Assembly (NCBI RefSeq): GCF_029239295.1
Contig: NZ_JAQZBC010000015.1
Location: 1 to 64,000 of the forward strand
Origin: Sphingomonas sp.
GTDB lineage: Bacteria; Pseudomonadota; Alphaproteobacteria; Sphingomonadales; Sphingomonadaceae
Direction of reading: 5' to 3'
DNA: 64,000 bases
Within the stretch, counting starts at the first letter, position 1. Every line of letters starts with the position of its first letter. A model generated the notes under the pieces. The model saw only the letters and a list, made by a program, of their open reading frames with translations. It was not told the origin of the DNA and searched no databases. Of this stretch, positions 1-6,858 are shown in pieces. A program made the translations under genes and the position numbers.

Positions 1-62
1 TGGCGCAGACCACTGCGAAGATCATCGAGCGCGGTCTGCGTCCATCGGGGTCCGGTCGCCAT

Positions 63-245
63 TTAGCGGGCCGGCATCGACGAGGGCGGCGCTTCACGAT
101 CGCGAGAAGCCTTCGAATAAGCGTCGTACCGCTCGGCCAGCTCGGCATTCGCCAGCGCATCGAAAACGTCACGGGACTTGGCGGCAGCAGCGCGGCAGGC
201 CTTCGCCCGCTCGGCAAAATAGTCCGCCTCTGATTGCGCAGCCAT
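63..245 (-). CDS. Small hypothetical protein (60 aa)
   Basis: Encodes a 60-residue, Ala-rich, mostly helical charged protein with no signal peptide or membrane segment. It contains an ADYFAERAKACRAAAAKS stretch followed by an AELAERYDAYSK stretch. This layout (FxxRAxxCRxxA, then LAERY) is common in short uncharacterised proteins of sphingomonads and rhizobia. A good ribosome binding site (GAGGAG) lies about 9 bases before the ATG, which supports translation. The function is unknown. The 62 bases before it in the window show no gene that can be supported. Confidence 0.6.
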   Translation of the reverse strand: MAAQSEADYFAERAKACRAAAAKSRDVFDALANAELAERYDAYSKASRDREAPPSSMPAR

Positions 246-453
246 TGATCGAGCTCCTCAAAGCGGGAGCATTCAGCTCTCGGTCGCACCATGCTGTTTA
301 TAGGCGTGCGATAGACCCAATATCGTGATCTGCCGTTCTTTTTACCAGTCCCTCGAAAATGCGGCGCGACAATGTTGCCGGATCCGCACCCGGCAGACGT
401 CTTTTATGCCGCAAGGCTATCTATTCCGCCCATTCACGCCCATATAGCATCTA

Positions 454-482
454 CCGTGTCGCCGATCTGAGCATCGGCACGG
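454..482 (+). other. Hairpin in the leader of the 71-aa gene
   Basis: GCCGAT (461-466) and ATCGGC (473-478) can pair around a six-base loop, and CCGT/ACGG extend the stem past a three-base bulge. It lies about 40 bases before the start at 522 and has no T-tract. The rest of the 276-base gap between the two small genes shows no supported gene. It could be a leader structure or chance pairing. Confidence 0.3.
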
Positions 483-521
483 CTGAGAGACGATGCGCTC
501 CCGCTTTACCGAGGAGCTGCC

Positions 522-737
522 ATGTCCCGTGCCATGAACGTCAACGCCACTGAAGCCGAAGTCGCTCAGATCTGCCTCAAGAAGGGAGCGATCATCAGCG
601 CGATCGAGGATCTCGCTTCTGGCGGCACTCGCGTTGTTTTCACGAGCGGTGACGCTGCAACAGCGATGCGAAAGGTGTTCGGTCGCAAGCTGATCCCTGG
701 CCCCGTTATTCGCACACCGTTCCAACGCTCCAGATAA
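522..737 (+). CDS. Small hypothetical protein (71 aa)
   Basis: Encodes a short soluble protein beginning MSRAMNVNATEAEVAQICLK. A strong ribosome binding site (GAGGAGCTGCC then ATG) supports the start. The sequence alternates helix and strand and ends basic. There are no cysteine pairs, signal peptide or membrane segment, and I do not recognise a family with certainty. Similar short orphan proteins occur in Sphingomonas accessory regions. The roughly 240 bases from here to the merR-like gene hold no supported gene. Confidence 0.55.
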   Translation: MSRAMNVNATEAEVAQICLKKGAIISAIEDLASGGTRVVFTSGDAATAMRKVFGRKLIPGPVIRTPFQRSR

Positions 738-975
738 CCCCTCGCTCGAGCCAAGTGGTGATCACACCACAGGGTCGGGCGTCATCTTTGGCCTCTCCTC
801 CGGCAACGGCGACGATGCTGGCAGGAAGCCCCGTCTTACTTGCGCGCGCTGCTTCCTCCTCGTCTCCCCCAGGGGATCCACTCAGGTACCTTGCTGAGCA
901 CGCAAATGCAGAGGCGCAGAATTAGCCGCTTCCAGAGGCGAGGCGCCTCAGCACCGGTACATCCGTCGCCCCTCC

Positions 976-1365
976 CTACCCCGCGAACGCTTTCAGGATC
1001 GGGCAAGGTCCGGCGCTGCCCGACGCGCAATCGCGCTCCAATTCGCTCAGCCAGTTTCGCGCCGTCTGCAGGTCCGCGATACGACGATCCAATTCCGCGA
1101 TCCGTTGCCCCGCCAGCGCCCGCGCGCGCGCGCGATCGTGCGATGCGTCCAGCGCCAGCAACTCGCCGATCTGCTCCAGCGAAAATCCCGCCCCCTGCGC
1201 CGCACGGATGAAGCGCAGCCGCCGAACATCATCGCCATCATAGCGCCGTACGCCATTGACCGGCCGCCCAGGCTCGCTCAGCAGCCCCCGACGCTGATAG
1301 TAGCGGATCGTCTCCACGCCGACCCCCCCTTCGCGCGCCAGCCCGGAAATCGTCATCGTCGGCAT
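976..1365 (-). CDS. MerR-family metal/thiol-responsive regulator
   Basis: This 129-residue regulator has an N-terminal winged helix (LAREGGVGVETIRYYQRRGL), a dimerisation helix and a C-terminal ligand loop. The loop is C113-x7-C121, the spacing of CueR, whereas mercury MerR has C-x8-C plus a third Cys in the dimer helix. At that third position (LALDASHD, residue 77) there is Asp. The gene diverges from the glutaredoxin-MauE gene across a mer-like operator that starts only 2 bases away, so it probably controls that operon and itself. A second in-frame ATG three codons in is an equally good start (126 aa). A CG-alternating run encodes the RARARA segment. The inducing metal cannot be decided; Cu(I) or Hg(II) are candidates. 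Confidence 0.9.
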   Translation of the reverse strand: MPTMTISGLAREGGVGVETIRYYQRRGLLSEPGRPVNGVRRYDGDDVRRLRFIRAAQGAGFSLEQIGELLALDASHDRARARALAGQRIAELDRRIADLQTARNWLSELERDCASGSAGPCPILKAFAG

Positions 1366-1367
1366 AC

Positions 1368-1399
1368 TTGACTCCGTACCATGGTACGGCGGCTATATC
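1368..1399 (+). promoter_or_regulatory. MerR-type promoter/operator
   Basis: TTGACT (1368-1373) and CTATAT (1393-1398), or TATATC one base later, are separated by 19-20 bases, the overlong spacer typical of MerR-activated promoters. The spacer carries a perfect 16-base palindrome, CCGTACCATGGTACGG (1374-1389). The arrangement TTGACTCCGTAC...GTACGG resembles the classical mercury operator. It reads toward the gene starting at 1446. Confidence 0.85.
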
Positions 1400-1445
1400 G
1401 GCCTCCGAGCTGCACCGGGCAAGGATCGGTGCACAAGGAGCTTTG

Positions 1446-2189
1446 ATGACCATGCGGCGCGAAAAGACAGCCGTTCTCTACCGGATGATCCTTCCCGATC
1501 ATCTGTGCCCCTCCGGCCTCAAGTCGAAATGGCGGCTGGAAAGCCATGGCTATGCCGTGGAGGATCACCCGCTGCGCACCCGTGCAGAGGTGGACGCCTT
1601 CAAGGCGGCGCACGGCGTTCAGACGACGCCGCAGACCTTCATTGACGGCCGGCGCATCGGCGGTAACGATGATCTGACACGCTTCCTGGGCAAGCGCGTG
1701 CCGGCGCCCGGCGATACGAGCTACCGACCAGTCATCGCCGTATTTGCCATGACGGCGCTGATGGCGCTCGCGGTCAGCACCGCGTCTTTCGGCACGCCTT
1801 TCACCGAACGGGCAGCGATGTGGTTCGTCAGCCTGTCGATGTGCGTGCTCGCGCTGTTGAAGCTGCAGGACGTGGAACGGTTTTGCACCATGTTCCTGTC
1901 GTACGATCTGCTCGCGCGACGCTGGGTGCCCTACGCCTATCTGTATCCGTTCGGCGAAGCGCTCGCTGGTGTGTTGATGACGGCGGGCGTGCTCCACTGG
2001 ATTTCCATCCCGGTCGCCCTGCTGATCGGCGGCGTGGGTGCCGTGTCGGTCTTCAAGGCGGTCTATATCGATCGGCGCACGCTGAAATGTGCCTGCGTCG
2101 GCGGGTCGAGCAACGTCCCGCTCGGCTTTGTTTCTCTTACCGAAAACCTGTTCATGCTGGGAATGGCGATCTGGATGCTTGTACGATGA
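1446..2189 (+). CDS. Glutaredoxin-MauE/DoxX fusion membrane protein
   Basis: This 247-residue protein has an N-terminal glutaredoxin-like domain (residues 8-83) with a monothiol CPSG site at 21-24, a TP loop at 61-62 and GG at 72-73. About four hydrophobic segments of MauE/DoxX type follow from residue 94. A C215-x-C217 pair lies before the last membrane segment, as in redox-associated MauE-like proteins. A thiol relay across the inner membrane is inferred. The start at 1446 follows AAGGAG by five bases; the longer frame from a TTG at 1368 would run through the operator and is rejected. The stop overlaps the next start (ATGA), so the two genes are coupled. Control by the divergent MerR protein is likely. 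Confidence 0.85.
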   Translation: MTMRREKTAVLYRMILPDHLCPSGLKSKWRLESHGYAVEDHPLRTRAEVDAFKAAHGVQTTPQTFIDGRRIGGNDDLTRFLGKRVPAPGDTSYRPVIAVFAMTALMALAVSTASFGTPFTERAAMWFVSLSMCVLALLKLQDVERFCTMFLSYDLLARRWVPYAYLYPFGEALAGVLMTAGVLHWISIPVALLIGGVGAVSVFKAVYIDRRTLKCACVGGSSNVPLGFVSLTENLFMLGMAIWMLVR

Positions 2190-3745
2190 AGACTGTGATC
2201 ACCCTCGTCGCCGGCGCCGTGATGGCCATGCCGGCGCTCGCTCAGGCGCAGACCACCCCTCTTCCGGCGTCTACGGATGGTCACACCCATCACGATGCAG
2301 GCACGGCCCCGCAAAGTGCGGCGCCCACCTCTGCCGCGCCAGCCTCGCCCACGTCGACACCGACGCCGGCTTCCCAGGATGGTGAGCATTCAGATCACCT
2401 GCACCAAGGTCACGCGCAGGTCGATCCCGCCGCCGCTCAGGGCGGCGCACATGACCTGCACGAGCAACACGCCCAGGACCGCCAGCACAACGCGCCGGCG
2501 CCAATGGATCACGCCCCGGCACACGGCGCCGCCGCCATGAACCACGGGTCGGACCATCAAATGCCCGCCATGCTGGGGCCCTATGGCATGAGCCGCGAGG
2601 CGTCGGGCACGGCGTGGCAGCCGGATAGTTCGCCGGTGCTCGCGACCATGTTCCACGCCGGCGACTGGATGGGGATGGCCCAGGGTAATGCGACTCTGGT
2701 CCATTCCGATCAGGGCGGCCCCCGCGGCGATCAGCAGAATTTCGTCGAATCGATGGCGATGGTCATGGCCAATCGCCCGATCGGCGACCATGGCCGGCTC
2801 GGGCTGCGCGGCATGCTGTCGCTCGATCCCCTGATGGGGCGGCGCGGCTATCCGCTGCTGTTCGCCGTCGGTGAGACCGCAGACGGCGTGAACAAGTTGG
2901 TCGATCGCCAGCATCCGCACGATCTGTTCATGGAACTGGCGGTCAGCTATTCGCACGATCTGGGCGATGGCCGCGCCGCATTCCTCTACGCGGGACTTCC
3001 TGGCGAGCCGGCACTCGGCCCCCCCACCTTCATGCACCGCTTATCCGGCCTCGATAATCCGGAAGCGCCGCTTGGCCACCATTGGTTTGATTCGACCCAC
3101 ATCACATGGGGTGTCATGACCGCCGGCTTCTCGACCCGCACCTGGAAGATCGAGGCCAGCGCCTTCAAGGGGCGGGAGCCCGATGAGAAGCGATGGGACA
3201 TCGAAACGCCTCGCCTCGATAGCTGGTCGGTCCGCGCTTTCTGGAATCCAACTGCCAATCTTTCGCTTCAAGCCTCGACCGGCTTCCTGAAGTCGCCCGA
3301 GCAACTGCATCCTGATGAGAATGAACAGCGCACGACCGCCTCGGCGACGTGGAACAAGCCACTCGGGCCGGGTGCGAACTGGGCCACGACGGTGGCGTGG
3401 AGCCGCAAGGATCTGCAGCCTGGCCCGGTGCTCAACGCGTGGCTCGCGGAAAGCCTGATTCGCTGGAACGATCGCCACACCGTCTACGCCCGCGCCGAAC
3501 GCAACGATCAGGGGGAGCTCTTCAGGGAGGATAATCCGCTCCACCACGACATCTTCACCGTGAACAAGGTCAGCCTTGGCTATCAGCTTGAAGTACCGGT
3601 CACGCGCGACGTGCGCTTGGCCTTTGGTGGCCTGGCCAGCGCCTATGCCTATCCCCGCGCGCTGAAGCCCTTCTACGGTGACGATGGGCTGAAGAGCTTC
3701 ATGGTCTACACCAGGGTCAATTTCGGCAATCGCTCGCTTCGCTAG
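2186..3745 (+). CDS. Histidine-rich outer-membrane beta-barrel-like protein
   Basis: This 519-residue protein starts with a signal peptide (cut near ALAQAQ, residues 18-22). A low-complexity Ala/Pro region follows, with about 15 histidines and several methionines between residues 33 and 126. From LGPYGMSRE (about residue 130) the rest is a strand-rich domain with alternating aromatic residues, ending in a basic NRSLR tail. It looks like an outer-membrane barrel with a periplasmic metal-binding linker. Such proteins are often found with copper-resistance genes. Translation is coupled to the fusion gene by a 4-base overlap. The exact role is unknown; metal capture or export across the outer membrane is an inference. 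Confidence 0.7.
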   Translation: MKTVITLVAGAVMAMPALAQAQTTPLPASTDGHTHHDAGTAPQSAAPTSAAPASPTSTPTPASQDGEHSDHLHQGHAQVDPAAAQGGAHDLHEQHAQDRQHNAPAPMDHAPAHGAAAMNHGSDHQMPAMLGPYGMSREASGTAWQPDSSPVLATMFHAGDWMGMAQGNATLVHSDQGGPRGDQQNFVESMAMVMANRPIGDHGRLGLRGMLSLDPLMGRRGYPLLFAVGETADGVNKLVDRQHPHDLFMELAVSYSHDLGDGRAAFLYAGLPGEPALGPPTFMHRLSGLDNPEAPLGHHWFDSTHITWGVMTAGFSTRTWKIEASAFKGREPDEKRWDIETPRLDSWSVRAFWNPTANLSLQASTGFLKSPEQLHPDENEQRTTASATWNKPLGPGANWATTVAWSRKDLQPGPVLNAWLAESLIRWNDRHTVYARAERNDQGELFREDNPLHHDIFTVNKVSLGYQLEVPVTRDVRLAFGGLASAYAYPRALKPFYGDDGLKSFMVYTRVNFGNRSLR

Positions 3746-3764
3746 GAAGGCGACAGGGCAACAG

Positions 3765-3799
3765 GGTCGCTGCGGGTATGACCACCGCCCGCAGCGACC
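3765..3799 (+). terminator. Hairpin after the metal cassette
   Basis: A perfect 12-base-pair stem, GGTCGCTGCGGG (3765-3776) with CCCGCAGCGACC (3788-3799), encloses an 11-base loop 19 bases after the stop. No T-tract follows, so it may terminate weakly or protect the 3' end. Confidence 0.5.
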
Positions 3800-3891
3800 G
3801 ATGAATTGATCTGTGTTTATCGCGTACGGCGAGTGCGGAACGCGTGCCGTCGCCGGGACTTGTTGAGGGCATCCCCATGATGAGGAATGCC

Positions 3892-4749
3892 ATGTCTCGC
3901 CGCCCTGAACCGCCCTATCCCGAACAACAGCAGCCGATGCCCGGTCAAACCGCCGAGATGGACCCGCGCCCCGATCATGGGGAGGACAGCTACGTCGGTC
4001 ATGGACGGCTGCTCGATCGCCGCGCGCTGATCACCGGCGCTGACAGCGGCATCGGCCGCGCCGTGGCACTCGCTTTCGCGCGAGAGGGCGCCGATGTGGC
4101 GATCAGCTATCTCGACGAGCATGAAGATGCCGAGGAAACGAAGTGGTTGGTGGAGGATGCCGGCCGCCGCGCGATCCTGCTTCCAGGCGACATCAGCGAC
4201 CCCGCCCATGCCCGCGCGATCGTCGATCAGACGGCGAGCGCGTTCGGCCGAATCGACATCCTCGTCAACAATGCGGCCCACCAGGCAACCTTCTCACGTC
4301 TGGAGGACATTTCGGACGAGGAGTGGCAGGTAACGTTCGCCACGAACATCCACTCGATGTTCTATCTGGCGAAGGCCGCGCTCGCGCACATGCAGCCGGG
4401 CAGTTCGATCATCAACACCAGCTCGATCAACGCCGAGGATCCGAGCGAGCAGCTGCTGGCCTATGCGACAACGAAGGGCGCGATCTACAATTTCACCGCC
4501 GGCCTCGGAAAGATGCTGGCCGATCGGAAGATCCGGGTAAACGCCGTGGCGCCCGGGCCGATCTGGACGCCGTTGATCCCATCCACGATGCCGGTGGAAA
4601 AGGTGAAGAACTTCGGCAGCGACACGCCGATCGGCCGCGCCGGTCAGCCGGCGGAGGTTGCCCCACCCTACGTCTGGCTCGCCAGTGACGAGGCCAGCTA
4701 CATCACCGGTGCGACCATACCGGTCACCGGTGGGCGCGCGTTTCTCTAG
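3892..4749 (+). CDS. SDR-family oxidoreductase, stress-type (YhdF/YhxC-like)
   Basis: A 285-residue short-chain dehydrogenase with the long Pro/Gln-rich N-terminal extension typical of the general-stress SDR group. The NAD(P) site is TGADSGIGRA, the NNA motif is present (LVNNAAH), and the catalytic residues are Ser in INTSSINA and YATTK. The C-terminal PVTGGRAFL is close to the family's usual end. I chose the ATG at 3892 because GAGGA lies 5-6 bases before it; an ATG at 3877 would add five residues. It is monocistronic, with hairpins on both sides. The substrate is unknown. Confidence 0.85.
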   Translation: MSRRPEPPYPEQQQPMPGQTAEMDPRPDHGEDSYVGHGRLLDRRALITGADSGIGRAVALAFAREGADVAISYLDEHEDAEETKWLVEDAGRRAILLPGDISDPAHARAIVDQTASAFGRIDILVNNAAHQATFSRLEDISDEEWQVTFATNIHSMFYLAKAALAHMQPGSSIINTSSINAEDPSEQLLAYATTKGAIYNFTAGLGKMLADRKIRVNAVAPGPIWTPLIPSTMPVEKVKNFGSDTPIGRAGQPAEVAPPYVWLASDEASYITGATIPVTGGRAFL

Positions 4750-4792
4750 GCTGCTCCTACCGTCGCCAACACGCGAATGGCGCACGCACGGC

Positions 4793-4828
4793 AAAAGGCC
4801 GGGTGGCACCAAAGCCACCCGGCCTTTT
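4793..4828. terminator. Bidirectional intrinsic terminator
   Basis: AAAAGGCCGGGTGGC (4793-4807) pairs perfectly with GCCACCCGGCCTTTT (4814-4828) around ACCAAA. The 15-base-pair stem ends in an A-run on one side and a T-run on the other, so it can terminate both the SDR gene and the converging rpsT gene. Confidence 0.9.
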
Positions 4829-4868
4829 CGCTATCCTCAGCCCTCCCGTGACGGGAAGGCTGCCCGGA

Positions 4869-5132
4869 TCAGGCGAGCGCCGACAGACGCTTGGTCAGGC
4901 GCGAGAACTTGCGGCTGGCAGTGTTGCGGTGAAGAACACCGCGCGCGACGCCGCGCTGCAGTTCCGGCTGCACTGCGGCGAGAGCCGCCGACGCTGCCGT
5001 CTTGTCACCCGCTGCGAGCGCTGCCTCGACCTTCTTCACGAAGGTGCGGATGCGGCTCACGCGCGCACCATTGATTTCGGCCCGGCGCTGGTTGCGGCGG
5101 ATGCGCTTCTTCGCTTGCGGCGTGTTCGCCAT
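4869..5132 (-). CDS. rpsT: 30S ribosomal protein S20
   Basis: An 87-residue basic helical protein, the normal S20 length, starting [20 protein letters not shown] and ending in the conserved helix [19 protein letters not shown]. It binds 16S rRNA early in 30S assembly. The gene lies downstream of mutM on the same strand, the usual alphaproteobacterial order, with a 94-base gap that can hold its own promoter. It ends at the shared bidirectional terminator. Confidence 0.97.
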   Translation of the reverse strand: MANTPQAKKRIRRNQRRAEINGARVSRIRTFVKKVEAALAAGDKTAASAALAAVQPELQRGVARGVLHRNTASRKFSRLTKRLSALA

Positions 5133-5226
5133 TTACAGTCCTCGAAATAACGGTCGATGAAAAAAGGGCGGCGGGAACACCCATCGCCCTAGAAGGCGCT
5201 CCCCTTACCGATCTCGCCCTGGCTGG

Positions 5227-6042
5227 TCAACTACGCTGACAGGTCGGACACCAGAAGGTGGAGCGTCCACCCTCTGCATAGCGCTGCACCGTTCCGCCGC
5301 ACGCACAGGGTTGCCCTTCCCTTCCATACACCGCGAATTGCTTGGAAAAATAGCCCAGTTCGCCGTCGGGCCGTGCGTAATCGCGCAACGACGATCCCCC
5401 CGCCTCGATCGCGGACAGCAGCACGGCGCGAATCGCGTCGACCAGCCGCTCGAGTCGCGCCAGCGAGATTCGGCCTGCCGCCCGCTTGGGTGAGATGCGC
5501 GCCATGTAGAGCGCCTCGCATACATAGATGTTGCCGAGACCCGCGACGATGCGCTGGTCGAGCAGCATCAGCTTGATCGATGCGCGCCGGCCATGAAGTG
5601 CCTGCTTGAGGCCGATAGCGGTCAGTTCGGGGCCAAGCGGCTCCGGTCCCAGGCGGACAAACGCCGGAAACGACTCGATCATTGAGCTTGGCCAAAGGTC
5701 AACCGAGCCAAATCGACGCGGATCGTTCAGCGCAACCCGACGGCCCTCGTCGGTATCGATCACCAGATGATCGTGGGTCAGCAACTCCTGCGGATCGACT
5801 CGCCATCGCCCGGACATGCCCAGGTGAAAGATCATCGTCTGCTCGCGATCGGTGTTGATCAGCCCGTATTTCGCCCGTCGCCCAAGGCTGGTGATCGTCG
5901 CGCCTGTCATCACTTGCCGCAGGTCCGGCGGAAACGGACGGCGCAAATCACCGCGGCGCAGTTCGATCGAGGCCACCCTTTCGCCCTCCAGTACGGGGCG
6001 CAGGCCTCTCACAGTGGTTTCGACTTCGGGTAATTCCGGCAC
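5227..6042 (-). CDS. mutM: Formamidopyrimidine-DNA glycosylase (Fpg)
   Basis: A 271-residue base-excision repair glycosylase/AP lyase for 8-oxoguanine and formamidopyrimidines. After start-Met removal, Pro2-Glu3 of the PELPEVET motif is the catalytic N-terminus, which fixes the GTG start at 6042. The H2TH region lies mid-protein (QRIVAGLGNIYVCEAL). A C-terminal zinc finger has CACGG and CPTCQ. The length matches E. coli MutM (269 aa). It diverges from ubiE over only 46 bases, so the promoters are compact. Confidence 0.97.
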   Translation of the reverse strand: MPELPEVETTVRGLRPVLEGERVASIELRRGDLRRPFPPDLRQVMTGATITSLGRRAKYGLINTDREQTMIFHLGMSGRWRVDPQELLTHDHLVIDTDEGRRVALNDPRRFGSVDLWPSSMIESFPAFVRLGPEPLGPELTAIGLKQALHGRRASIKLMLLDQRIVAGLGNIYVCEALYMARISPKRAAGRISLARLERLVDAIRAVLLSAIEAGGSSLRDYARPDGELGYFSKQFAVYGREGQPCACGGTVQRYAEGGRSTFWCPTCQRS

Positions 6043-6088
6043 CCACGCCCCCTAGCCCGCTGCGCTGCACCGGGCTAGAGCCGCGGCC

Positions 6089-6820
6089 ATGAGCGAAACC
6101 GTCTCCTTCGGCTACGAGGAAATCCCCGCCACGGAGAAGACTGCCCGCGTTGGCGGCGTCTTCACCAACGTCGCCAGCCGCTACGATCTGATGAACGATG
6201 CGATGTCGGGCGGCATGCACCGTTTGTGGAAGGATCGCTTCGTGCGTCGCGTGAAGCCGCGCGCCGGCGAGCAGATCCTCGACATGGCCGGCGGCACTGG
6301 AGACATCGCCTTCCGCCTTGAGAAGTCGGGCGCTTCGATCACCGTCGCGGACATCAATCCCGCGATGCTTGAGGTCGGCGTGAAGCGCGCGCAGGAGCGC
6401 GGGATCGACGGCCTGGTCTGGACCGAGGCGAACGCTGAGTCGCTCACCTTTCCCGACCGTTTCTTCGATGCCTATACGATTGCGTTCGGCATCCGGAACG
6501 TGACTGACATACCCGCTGCCCTGCGTGAGGCGCATCGTGTCCTCCGCCGTGGCGGGCGCTTCTTCTGCCTTGAATTCTCCACGACCACCTGGCCGGGTTT
6601 CAAGGAGGTGTACGACACCTATTCGCACAAGATGGTACCCCGACTGGGTCAGCTGCTGGCGCAGGACGCGGATAGCTATCGCTACCTTATCGAATCGATC
6701 CGCCGCTTCCCGGACATGCCGACGTTCGAAGGCATGATCCGAGATGCCGGCTTCACCCAGACGAAGGTGGAACCGCTCCTTGGGGGTTTGGTCGCCATCC
6801 ACAGCGGCTGGAAGATATGA
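6089..6820 (+). CDS. ubiE: Ubiquinone/menaquinone C-methyltransferase
   Basis: A 243-residue class I SAM-dependent methyltransferase. It has the UbiE N-terminal signature (FTNVASRYDLMNDAMSGG MHR region), the SAM motif DMAGGTGDIAF and the conserved FGIRNVTDI. It carries out the C-methylation step of ubiquinone synthesis. ubiB follows after 38 bases, a ubiquinone-gene pairing conserved across alphaproteobacteria. The intergene segment can form a short CCTCTCCC/GGGAGAGG hairpin just before the ubiB start. Confidence 0.96.
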   Translation: MSETVSFGYEEIPATEKTARVGGVFTNVASRYDLMNDAMSGGMHRLWKDRFVRRVKPRAGEQILDMAGGTGDIAFRLEKSGASITVADINPAMLEVGVKRAQERGIDGLVWTEANAESLTFPDRFFDAYTIAFGIRNVTDIPAALREAHRVLRRGGRFFCLEFSTTTWPGFKEVYDTYSHKMVPRLGQLLAQDADSYRYLIESIRRFPDMPTFEGMIRDAGFTQTKVEPLLGGLVAIHSGWKI

Positions 6821-6858
6821 TCCCTGCCCGTCCCCTCTCCCCGACGCGGGAGAGGTAA

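Noticed and set aside
1..62. Possible 3' end of a gene at the left edge
   Set aside because: Open frames are too short to judge and no motif is readable.
1118..1135. Alternating CG run inside the merR-like gene
   Set aside because: It encodes Arg/Ala pairs in a helix and is expected in GC-rich coding DNA; no separate role can be supported.
3745..3891. Possible EcfG promoter before the stress-type SDR
   Set aside because: A GGAAC is present but no CGTT lies 16-17 bases downstream.
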